From Acidimicrobiaceae bacterium (GTDB lineage Bacteria > Actinomycetota > Acidimicrobiia > Acidimicrobiales > Ilumatobacteraceae), in the NCBI GenBank assembly GCA_020637295.1, contig JACJWF010000002.1, forward strand, positions 488,608 to 552,607: DNA of 64,000 nucleotides. Direction: 5' to 3'. The position numbers and the translations under genes are program-made. The notes beneath the pieces are model-generated. The model searched no databases. It was not told the origin of the DNA and saw nothing but the letters and a program-made list of their open reading frames with translations. Positions 24,964 through 31,839 of the stretch are shown piece by piece. Numbering within the stretch: the first letter of the stretch is position 1; each line of letters opens with the position of its first letter.

Positions 24964-26951
24964 CCGGCGGTGTCAAACCGGTTGGCCAGGCCCTCCATCA
25001 GCCGGTCCAGCACGATCGCCATCACCAGCAGCGACAGCCCGGCTTCCACCGCCACCCCCACGTCGGGTTTGGTGAGACCCTCCACGGACTTGTAGCCGAG
25101 GCCGTTCTCCCCCACCATGCCGGCGACGATGGCCATCGAGATGGACATCATGATCAACTGGTTCACTGCCAGCACCAGCCCGCGGGTGGCCAGAGGGATC
25201 TGCACGCCCCACAGCCGCTGCCGGTTCGTGGCCCCGAAGGTGGTCGCCGCCTCCAGCGCCTCGGGTTGCACGCCCTTCACCGCCAGGGCGGTCAGGCGCA
25301 TACCGGCAGGGATGGCGAACACCATCGTGGACAGCATCGCCGGCACGTAGCCGACGGTGAAGAGCATCACGAACGGGATGGCGTACACGAAGCTGGGCAG
25401 CGTCTGCATGATGTCCAGGAACGGTTCGGCTGCGGCCTCCAGCCGGCGGCGACGGCCGATGAACACCCCGGCCGGCAGGGCGATGCAGGCGCCGACCACG
25501 ACCGCGATGACGATCTGGGAGAGCGTCAGCAGTGCCGGCTGCCACATGCCCATCAGGCCGATCAGCATCAGCCCGCAGAACGTGAACACGGCGAACAGCT
25601 TGCCGCGCAGGTACCAGCCGGCGGCCGTCACCGCACCGATCAGCACCGGCCAGGCCAAGGTCACCTGCAGGAAGTCGCGGAGACGGAGCACCAGGTTGAT
25701 GGTGACCCAGTCGCTGAACGAGCTGAGGTTGCGGCCGAACTCGTCGCGGATCCACTTGACGAAGTCGTCGATCGGGTCGGCGATGTCGCGGCCGAACGTC
25801 CAGGGCGCCTGGCCATGATCGATGCCACGGCCGACGAAGTACGCCACCAGCAGCACGGCCGCCACGCCCAGCCAGTATTCGCGGCTGCGGATGCGGGCCA
25901 GCGCGCCGGCGTCACCGAGACGGCCGGAGCGACTGGACTGCCCGGCTTGCCCGGCACCGATCAGCGAGCGTCCCAACCGGTCGAACGCGAACGCGATGCC
26001 GAAGATGCCCACCCCGACGACGAAGCCGCGGCCGGGGCTGCGCAGCTTGAGCGTCTGCAGCAGTTCGCCACCGAGGCCTCCGGCACCGATGAGCGCACCG
26101 ATCACCACCATGCTGAGGCACATCATCACCGTCTGGTTGATGGCCGTCAGGAAGGACCTGGTCGCCTGCGGGAACTGCACCTTCCACAGCAGCTGCCAGC
26201 GGCTGGACCCGAAGATCCGACCGGCTTCCACCGATGCCGGTGGCACCTCGCGGATGCCGGCGGCGACGATGCGGATCATCGGTGGGATGCCGAACGCGAT
26301 GGTCGCGATGGCGGCCGGTGTCTGGCGGATGCCGAACAGCAGCAGGCCGAACAGCAGGTACAGGGTGGTGGGCAGGCTCTGCAACGCGTCCAGGATCGGA
26401 CGGAGGATTCGTTCAGCGCGAGGCGACAGGCCGGCCAGGATGCCGAGCGGGGTGCCGATGAGGATGCACACCCCGACGCAGATGACCATCAGCGACATCG
26501 TCTCCATGCCGATCTGGTGGAAGCCCGCCAGTTCGATGAGCGCCAATGCCAGCGCGGCCGCCGCAGCGTTGACGTACCGGCCGGAGCGGGCGATGACCAG
26601 CGCAAAGGCCAGGGGGAGGAAGAACCAGGGCAGGTCCAGCAGCACGTCCAGCACGTGCTCGTACAGCCAGAGCACGGCATCGCCGATGGGGCGCAGCACG
26701 TGGGCGATGACGAAGTTGGAGGTGCGATTGCGCTGGACCCACGAGCGGAACTCGCGCATCCGGTCGCCGAGCGTCATGTACCAGTTGGTGGGGAACACGG
26801 TGGTGCCGCGCAGCACGACCTGAGCGACGACCAGCACCAGGCCGACGCCGGCGGCAGCCTGCACACCGCGACGCCGGTACCAGGCAGGCGCTGCGGCGGT
26901 GGGCGGAGCGGCCGCGGCCTCCGCCGGGGCAGGGTCCAGCGTGGCGGTCAC
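24945..26951 (-). CDS. double-domain ABC permease, glycine betaine/choline type (ProW-like tandem)
   Basis: A 668-residue membrane protein made of two ProW/OpuAB-like permease modules in one chain, each with its own EAA coupling loop (VEAGRIFGSSRWQLLWKVQFP and LEAATTFGATNRQRLWGVQIP) and a preceding extra set of helices. Standard ProW or OpuAB has one such module and forms a homodimer; here the dimer is apparently fused. An Ala/Pro-rich cytoplasmic stretch precedes the first helix. Translation starts at a GTG overlapping the ATPase stop by GTGA. With the ATPase and the divergent binding protein it forms a quaternary-amine importer. Confidence 0.9.
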   Translation of the reverse strand: MTATLDPAPAEAAAAPPTAAAPAWYRRRGVQAAAGVGLVLVVAQVVLRGTTVFPTNWYMTLGDRMREFRSWVQRNRTSNFVIAHVLRPIGDAVLWLYEHVLDVLLDLPWFFLPLAFALVIARSGRYVNAAAAALALALIELAGFHQIGMETMSLMVICVGVCILIGTPLGILAGLSPRAERILRPILDALQSLPTTLYLLFGLLLFGIRQTPAAIATIAFGIPPMIRIVAAGIREVPPASVEAGRIFGSSRWQLLWKVQFPQATRSFLTAINQTVMMCLSMVVIGALIGAGGLGGELLQTLKLRSPGRGFVVGVGIFGIAFAFDRLGRSLIGAGQAGQSSRSGRLGDAGALARIRSREYWLGVAAVLLVAYFVGRGIDHGQAPWTFGRDIADPIDDFVKWIRDEFGRNLSSFSDWVTINLVLRLRDFLQVTLAWPVLIGAVTAAGWYLRGKLFAVFTFCGLMLIGLMGMWQPALLTLSQIVIAVVVGACIALPAGVFIGRRRRLEAAAEPFLDIMQTLPSFVYAIPFVMLFTVGYVPAMLSTMVFAIPAGMRLTALAVKGVQPEALEAATTFGATNRQRLWGVQIPLATRGLVLAVNQLIMMSISMAIVAGMVGENGLGYKSVEGLTKPDVGVAVEAGLSLLVMAIVLDRLMEGLANRFDTAGQLPAR

Positions 26952-27985
26952 GACCCGTCCGCACTCAGCATGGCGGCGACCCGCCGGCGGTCCAGGCTGC
27001 CGACAGCTCGCCCGTCAGGGCCGATGACGTCGATCGGGGTGTCGGCGCCCAGCAGCATCGGCACCACCTCCGCCACGGTGATGTCCGCCGGGACGGTGCG
27101 CCCGGATCCGGACGGCGGGCCCGATGCCACGGTGGCCGCCGTGAGCACTCGCTCGCGCGGGATGTCCTTCACGAACTCGCGCACATAGTCCGTCGCCGGA
27201 TGGAGGATCAGCTCGGCCGGCGTGCCGATCTGATCCAGCTCGCCGTCCTTCATGATCGCGATGCGGTCACCGAGGCGGATGGCCTCGGCGAAGTCGTGGG
27301 TGATGAAGATGATGGTCCGTTGCTCTTCGCGCTGCAGGCGGACCAGTTCGTCCTGCATGTCGCGCCGGATCAGAGGGTCCAGCGCGGAGAACGGCTCGTC
27401 GAAGAAGAGGATCTCGGGGTCCAGCGCCAGGGCCCGTGCCAGGCCCACACGCTGCTGCATGCCGCCGGAGAGCTGTTGCGGGAAGTGCATCTCCCAGCCG
27501 GCCAGCCCGACCTTGTGCAGCACCTCGGTGGCCTGGGCGCGCCGCTGCGCCTTCGGCACGCCCTGGACTTCCAACCCGTAGGCGACGTTGTCCACCACGC
27601 GCCGGTGGGGGAACAGGCCGAAGTGCTGGAACACCATCGACATGGACGTGCGCCGCAGGGTGCGCAGCTCGACGTCGTTCATCGCCAGCAGGTCCGCACC
27701 CTGGATCCGCACCGAGCCGCTGGTGGGCTCGACGAGGCGGGACAGGCAGCGCACCAACGTGGACTTGCCGCTGCCGGACAGCCCCATCACCACGAACGTC
27801 TCGCCCCGGGCGACGTCGAACCCGACGTCCCGCACACCGATGGTGCACCCGGTCTCGGCCAGCACCTCGGCCCGGGATGCCCCGTCGCGGGACATCGCCA
27901 CGGCGGCGTCGCCCCGGTGCCCGAACACCTTCCACAACCCGCTGACCTCGACGGCGGGTCCGTCGTCGTACCCCAGATCGCTCAC
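26948..27985 (-). CDS. proV: ABC transporter ATPase, glycine betaine type (ProV/OpuAA-like)
   Basis: A 345-residue ATP-binding subunit. Walker A GLSGSGKST is at residues 68-76; then come the Q-loop VFQHFGLFPHR, signature LSGGMQQRVGLARA, Walker B ILFFDEPFSALDP and switch His in FITHDFAEA. FPHR and the HFPQQLSGGMQQRVG run are typical of ProV. The C-terminal part has one CBS-like segment (roughly residues 270-345) instead of the usual pair, so ionic-strength gating may be altered. GTG start at 27985. It is first in the ATPase-permease unit, divergent from the binding protein across 116 bp. Confidence 0.92.
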   Translation of the reverse strand: MSDLGYDDGPAVEVSGLWKVFGHRGDAAVAMSRDGASRAEVLAETGCTIGVRDVGFDVARGETFVVMGLSGSGKSTLVRCLSRLVEPTSGSVRIQGADLLAMNDVELRTLRRTSMSMVFQHFGLFPHRRVVDNVAYGLEVQGVPKAQRRAQATEVLHKVGLAGWEMHFPQQLSGGMQQRVGLARALALDPEILFFDEPFSALDPLIRRDMQDELVRLQREEQRTIIFITHDFAEAIRLGDRIAIMKDGELDQIGTPAELILHPATDYVREFVKDIPRERVLTAATVASGPPSGSGRTVPADITVAEVVPMLLGADTPIDVIGPDGRAVGSLDRRRVAAMLSADGS

Positions 27986-28101
27986 GTGGCGGCGACCCCC
28001 TTCGCTCGGGCGCCGACGATAGTCGCCCCCGAGCCGCGGCGGGGTACTACGCTCTGCGTCAGCACCACGACCCGGTGTACCCGATCACCCTGGGGGAGAA
28101 C

Positions 28102-29094
28102 ATGAAGTCACGTCGCGTCCGGTTCGCTGCCGGCCTCGTCGCCGCCGCGCTGGTCCTTGGCGCCTGCGGCGACGACGACAGCTCGTCGTCGTCCGGCGAC
28201 AACACGTCCGGCGGCACGGCCGGCCAGTGCTCCGAGCTGAGCGGTGAGTCGATCCGCATCATCCGCAACGCCTGGACGGCATCGGCCCTGGAGGCCGAGA
28301 TCATGAAGCAGCTCATCGAGAGCCAGCTGTGCGTCCCGGCCGAGATCATCGACATCGACGAGAACTCGATGTTCACCGGCATGGCCGACGGCTCGGTGGA
28401 CTTCGTCACCGAGATCTGGCCCTCCGGCATCGTCGCCGACGAGCAGGCCTACATCGACGACGGTTCCGTCGTGGACATGGGCCTACTCGGCACCACCGGC
28501 CAGATCGGCTGGTTCGTGCCCGACTACGTGATGACGGCACACCCCGAGCTGGCCACCTGGGAGGGCCTGATGGACCCGGCGAACGCCAAGCTGTTCGCCA
28601 CCGCGGAGACCGGCGACCTCGGCCGCTTCCTCGGCACCGACCCGTCCTACTCGCAGTACGACGAGCCGATCATCAAGAACCTCGGCCTGCCCCTGCAGGT
28701 CGTCTACTCCGGCTCCGAGGCGGCCACCGTCGCCGAACTGGACACCGCCGTCGCCAACCAGGAGCCCATCCTGATGTACTGGTGGACGCCCACCGCTGCC
28801 GTCGGCAAGTACCACCTCCAGCAGGTGAAGCTGCCGGCGTACACCGCCGGCTGCGCCGACGACCCGGCGATGACGGCCTGCGACTACCCCTCGGACCCGC
28901 TGATGAAACTGGCCTCGGCCAAGCTCGAAGCGAAGAACCCGCAGGTGTGGGCGATGCTGCAGAAAGTCCAGATCACCGACGAGGTGCAGCTCGCACTGCT
29001 CCCGGCCGTCGAGATCGACCAGCGCGACCCGGCTGCGGTGGCGGCTGAGTGGATCGCTGCCAACGAGGCCGTCTGGGGGCCGTGGTTCGCCTGA
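28102..29094 (+). CDS. glycine betaine-type ABC substrate-binding lipoprotein (ProX/OpuAC family)
   Basis: A 330-residue extracytoplasmic binding protein with a lipoprotein signal ending in LVLGAC, then a Ser/Asp-rich linker and an OpuAC-type domain (IRIIRNAWTASALEAEIMKQLIE, VDFVTEIWP, GWFVPDYV, PILMYWWTPTAAV). The Trp/Tyr residues in NAW, EIWP, GWFVPDY and YWW are of the kind that form the aromatic cage for quaternary ammonium groups in this family. The ATG at 28102 has GGGGGAG upstream. It is transcribed alone, divergent from the ATPase gene, and ends in a strong hairpin, so it can be made in excess over the membrane subunits. Confidence 0.92.
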   Translation: MKSRRVRFAAGLVAAALVLGACGDDDSSSSSGDNTSGGTAGQCSELSGESIRIIRNAWTASALEAEIMKQLIESQLCVPAEIIDIDENSMFTGMADGSVDFVTEIWPSGIVADEQAYIDDGSVVDMGLLGTTGQIGWFVPDYVMTAHPELATWEGLMDPANAKLFATAETGDLGRFLGTDPSYSQYDEPIIKNLGLPLQVVYSGSEAATVAELDTAVANQEPILMYWWTPTAAVGKYHLQQVKLPAYTAGCADDPAMTACDYPSDPLMKLASAKLEAKNPQVWAMLQKVQITDEVQLALLPAVEIDQRDPAAVAAEWIAANEAVWGPWFA

Positions 29095-29115
29095 CCCCGA
29101 GCCGCTGACGAACGA

Positions 29116-29147
29116 CGGAAAGGGAGGGCTGCGGCCCTCCCTTTCCG
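29116..29147 (+). terminator. intrinsic-type hairpin after the binding-protein gene
   Basis: A perfect 14-bp stem (CGGAAAGGGAGGGC at 29116-29129 and its complement at 29134-29147) with a 4-base TGCG loop, 22 bp after the stop codon. There is no clear U-run. It separates the transporter gene from the corrinoid operon promoter. Confidence 0.8.
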
Positions 29148-29200
29148 CGTCGTGCGGCGGTTGTGCCGCGTACACTTCGCATCCCCTCCACGTGCTAATG

Positions 29201-29233
29201 TTCCGCAATACGGACTCGTTCCGCATCGTGGAA
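29201..29233 (+). promoter_or_regulatory. tandem IclR-type boxes before the corrinoid operon
   Basis: TTCCGCAATACGGAC (29201-29215) and TTCCGCATCGTGGAA (29219-29233) fit TTCC-N7-GGA(A/C) and start 18 bp apart, the same geometry as the pair before fhs. TAATGT at 29196-29201 is a possible -10 directly overlapped by box 1. A start further downstream, at the CACCGT near 29243, would mimic the fhs layout. Confidence 0.7.
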
Positions 29234-29262
29234 CACTGGTGGCACCGTCCGAAAGGCAGACA

Positions 29263-29976
29263 ATGAGCGACGGCGACGACCTGGATCTGGCAGCACTGCC
29301 CGACGACGAACTCGTCACCCAGATGCAGGAGGACCTCTACGACGGTCTCGCCGACGAGATCGCCGAGGGCACCCTCATCCTGCTCGACCGCGGCTGGCAT
29401 CCGGAGAAGGTGCTCAACGACGCCCTCGTCGAGGGCATGCGCATCGTCGGCATCGACTTCCGCGACGGCATCCTATTCGTGCCGGAAGTGCTGCTCAGCG
29501 CGAACGCGATGAAGGCCGGGATGGAGATCCTCCGCCCCCTCCTCGCCGAGACCGGTGCCGAGCCCATCGGCAAGGTGGTGATCGGCACCGTGAAGGGCGA
29601 CATCCACGACATCGGCAAGAACCTCGTGGCGATGATGCTGGAGGGTGCCGGCTTCGAGGTCATCGACCTCGGCATCAACACCGACGTGGACGCCTTCCTG
29701 GCGGCGCTGGACGAGCACCAGCCCGACATCCTCGGCATGTCCGCCCTGCTCACCACCACCATGCCGTACATGAAGGTGGTCGTCGACACGCTCACCGAGC
29801 GCGGCCTGCGCGACAAGTACCTCGTGCTCGTCGGCGGCGCTCCGCTGAACGAGGAGTTCGGCCACGCCGTGGGCGCCGACGCCTACTGCCGCGACGCCGC
29901 CGTCGCGGCCGAGACGGCCAAGCAACTGGTCTCTGCACGGCGCGGCAACCCCGAGCCGCCCGGCCCGGCCGCCTGA
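29263..29976 (+). CDS. methyltransferase-cognate corrinoid protein
   Basis: A 237-residue cobalamin-binding protein that carries the methyl group between two methyltransferases. An N-terminal four-helix cap domain (about residues 15-95, ending in EVLLSANAMKAGMEIL) is followed by the Rossmann-like B12 domain with the base-off signature D113-x-H115-D-x-G118 in KGDIHDIGKN, then MSALLTTTM and GGAP. It is of the MtbC/MttC/MtgC type. The ATG at 29263 has AAAGG upstream; earlier in-frame codons run back through the operator. First gene of a seven-gene operon. Confidence 0.94.
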   Translation: MSDGDDLDLAALPDDELVTQMQEDLYDGLADEIAEGTLILLDRGWHPEKVLNDALVEGMRIVGIDFRDGILFVPEVLLSANAMKAGMEILRPLLAETGAEPIGKVVIGTVKGDIHDIGKNLVAMMLEGAGFEVIDLGINTDVDAFLAALDEHQPDILGMSALLTTTMPYMKVVVDTLTERGLRDKYLVLVGGAPLNEEFGHAVGADAYCRDAAVAAETAKQLVSARRGNPEPPGPAA

Positions 29977-29989
29977 GGCAACGGGCGCG

Positions 29990-30595
29990 GTGGCCACTCC
30001 TCTCGTGCTCGCCTGCGGCGCTCTGGTCGCCGAGTTGCGCGCCGTGCTGGCCGCCGCCGGCCTGGACCGCGAAGTGGAGGTCCGCTACCTGCCGGCGAAC
30101 CTGCACAACCGGCCAGAGCGCATCGTGCCGGCGCTGGAGGCACTGCTGGCCGAGGCCGACCCGCACCATGACCGTGCCGTGCTGGTCGGCTACGCCGACT
30201 GCGGCACCGGCGGCGGGCTGGACCGCCTGCTGGACGCCCGCCCGAACCTGCGCCGCCTGCCGGGCAGCCACTGCTACGAGTTCTTCGCCGGCGCGGACCT
30301 GTTCGAAGCGCTGCACGACGCCGAGCCCGGCACGCTGTACCTCACCGACTACCTCGCCAAGCACTTCGACGCCTTGCTGTGGCAGGGTCTGGGGCTGGAC
30401 CGCCACCCTGAACTGCTGCCGGCCTACTTCGGCAACTACCGGCGGGTGGTGCTGTTGTCCCAGACGGAGCGCGCCGACGTGCTCGAGGCCGCCGCTGCCG
30501 CCGCCGCCCGGCTGGGCTTGGCGTTCGAGCACCGCCATGTCGGTCTGCAGCCGTTCAGCGCAGCGGTCACCGTGCAGTTGAGAAAGGTCGCCTGA
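29990..30595 (+). CDS. DUF1638 family protein
   Basis: A 201-residue soluble protein matching the DUF1638 pattern: LVLACGALVAEL at the start, YLPANLHNRPERI near residue 40, GYADCGTGGGLDRLL around residue 70, then HCYEFFAGADLF. The conserved Cys, His and Asp residues in these four blocks look like a metal or active site. DUF1638 genes are known to sit beside MttB-type methyltransferases, but no role is established. It may help in methyl transfer, corrinoid repair or product handling (inference). GTG start 13 bp after the corrinoid gene; its stop is one base from the next ATG. Confidence 0.85.
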   Translation: MATPLVLACGALVAELRAVLAAAGLDREVEVRYLPANLHNRPERIVPALEALLAEADPHHDRAVLVGYADCGTGGGLDRLLDARPNLRRLPGSHCYEFFAGADLFEALHDAEPGTLYLTDYLAKHFDALLWQGLGLDRHPELLPAYFGNYRRVVLLSQTERADVLEAAAAAAARLGLAFEHRHVGLQPFSAAVTVQLRKVA

Positions 30596-30596
30596 G

Positions 30597-30932
30597 ATGC
30601 CCCGCCGAGCCGCCAGCGAGCTCATCGTCATCATGTGGCGCGACATCCCCGCGCAAGTCAATGGGCGCAATGGTGCAGACAAGCACAGCGTGGTCCTCCC
30701 CCACCGGTTCCAGAAGGCCATCGACCGAGCTGCCATGGTGGCCGGCAAGAAGACCGCGCAGGAGTACGTGGCGGAGATGCGGCGGATCACCCGCCCGCTC
30801 GCCGGCGACCTGCAGGCGTCGGTGGAAGAACTGGCAGCGTCCATCCGCCGCGAGTTCACCAACGAGCGCTTGCACGAACTGATCGAACACGGTGGCTGGG
30901 ACCCTGCCAGCCCCGGACAGGAGCCCTCATGA
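30597..30932 (+). CDS. small protein with virulence-factor (PF13769-like) domain
   Basis: A 111-residue protein with the pattern IVIMWRDIPAQVNGRNG followed by LPHRFQKAIDRAAMVAGKKTAQEYVAEM, which I recognise as the short domain named virulence factor. Despite the name, such genes often accompany corrinoid methyltransferase operons. No catalytic residues are evident. It is rich in basic residues with a helical C-terminal half and may be a structural or recruiting subunit. It sits one base after the DUF1638 stop and overlaps the next gene by ATGA, so stoichiometric synthesis is likely. Confidence 0.75.
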   Translation: MPRRAASELIVIMWRDIPAQVNGRNGADKHSVVLPHRFQKAIDRAAMVAGKKTAQEYVAEMRRITRPLAGDLQASVEELAASIRREFTNERLHELIEHGGWDPASPGQEPS

Positions 30933-31822
30933 CCCACACCGTCCTCAGTTCCGCCACCAAGGAAGTGGTCATCGGCTTCGACCGCCCGTTCGTGATGATC
31001 GGCGAGCGGATCAACCCCACCGGCCGCAAGCTGCTGGCCGAGGAGATGAAGAACGGCGACTTCAGCCGCGTGGAGGCCGACGCGCTCGCCCAGGTGGCCG
31101 CCGGTGCCCACATGCTGGACGTCAACGCCGGCATCCCACTGGCCGACGAACCGGCGCTCCTGGCCGCGGCCGTGCAACTGGTGCAGTCCGTCACCGACGT
31201 GCCGCTGTCCATCGACTCCTCCATCATCGAAGCGCTGCAGGCCGGCCTGGCCGTCTACCAGGGCAAGCCGCTGGTCAACTCGGTCACGGGCGAGGACGAG
31301 GTGATGGAGCGGGTGCTGCCCCTCGTGGCCCGCCACGGCGCGGCCGTCGTGGCCATCAGCAACGACGAGACCGGCATCAGCGAGGACCCCGACGTGCGCT
31401 TCGACGTGGCCAAGCGGATCGTCCAGCGCGCCGCCGACCACGGCATCCCCGCCGCCGACGTCGTCGTCGACCCCCTGGTGATGCCGATCGGGGCGATGCG
31501 ATTCGCCGGTCAGCAGGTGTTCCACCTGCTGCGCCGCCTGAAGGACGAGCTGAAGGTCAACACGACCTGTGGCGCGTCGAACGTCAGCTTCGGCCTGCCC
31601 AACCGCAACCACGTCACCAGCACCTTCCTGGCGATGGCGATCTCCAACGGCATGACGTCCGCCATCCTCAACCCGCTGCACGAGGAAGTGAAGACGGCCG
31701 TGATGGCCGCCGACGTGTTGGCCGGCAACGACCAGGACTGCTTCGCGTGGATCCGCGCCAACCGCGAGCCCCAGGCCGAGGGCGCGGGCCGCGAGCGCCG
31801 CGGCGGCCGCCGCCGAGGCTGA
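30929..31822 (+). CDS. methyl-THF:corrinoid methyltransferase (pterin-binding, MtgA/AcsE-like)
   Basis: A 297-residue pterin-binding TIM-barrel protein of the MetH middle-domain/AcsE/MtgA group. It begins with the typical MIGERINPTGRK, followed by AGAHMLDVNAG, LSIDSS, NSVTGED and the NTTCGASNVSFGLPNR motif expected in the folate/methyl-transfer site. It moves the methyl group from methylcob(III)alamin on the corrinoid protein to tetrahydrofolate in a demethylation pathway. A low-complexity Arg-rich tail ends the protein. Its ATG overlaps the upstream stop by four bases. Confidence 0.92.
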   Translation: MTHTVLSSATKEVVIGFDRPFVMIGERINPTGRKLLAEEMKNGDFSRVEADALAQVAAGAHMLDVNAGIPLADEPALLAAAVQLVQSVTDVPLSIDSSIIEALQAGLAVYQGKPLVNSVTGEDEVMERVLPLVARHGAAVVAISNDETGISEDPDVRFDVAKRIVQRAADHGIPAADVVVDPLVMPIGAMRFAGQQVFHLLRRLKDELKVNTTCGASNVSFGLPNRNHVTSTFLAMAISNGMTSAILNPLHEEVKTAVMAADVLAGNDQDCFAWIRANREPQAEGAGRERRGGRRRG

Positions 31823-31839
31823 CCCACATCCGGCCGCGC

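Noticed and set aside
29095..29262. Cobalamin riboswitch upstream of the corrinoid operon
   Set aside because: The spacer is too short once the terminator and operator boxes are placed, and no B12-box-like sequence is visible.
29980..29990. Further copy of the CGCGCCC/GGGCGCG element
   Set aside because: Only a single half (GGGCGCG) is present, with no partner at 42 bp, and it overlaps the end of a gene.
30892..31839. N-terminal extension of the corrinoid activator through the upstream methyltransferase gene
   Set aside because: The extension is an Arg/Pro/Gly-rich antiframe of a clear gene. The ferredoxin-like domain starts at the ATG at 31840.
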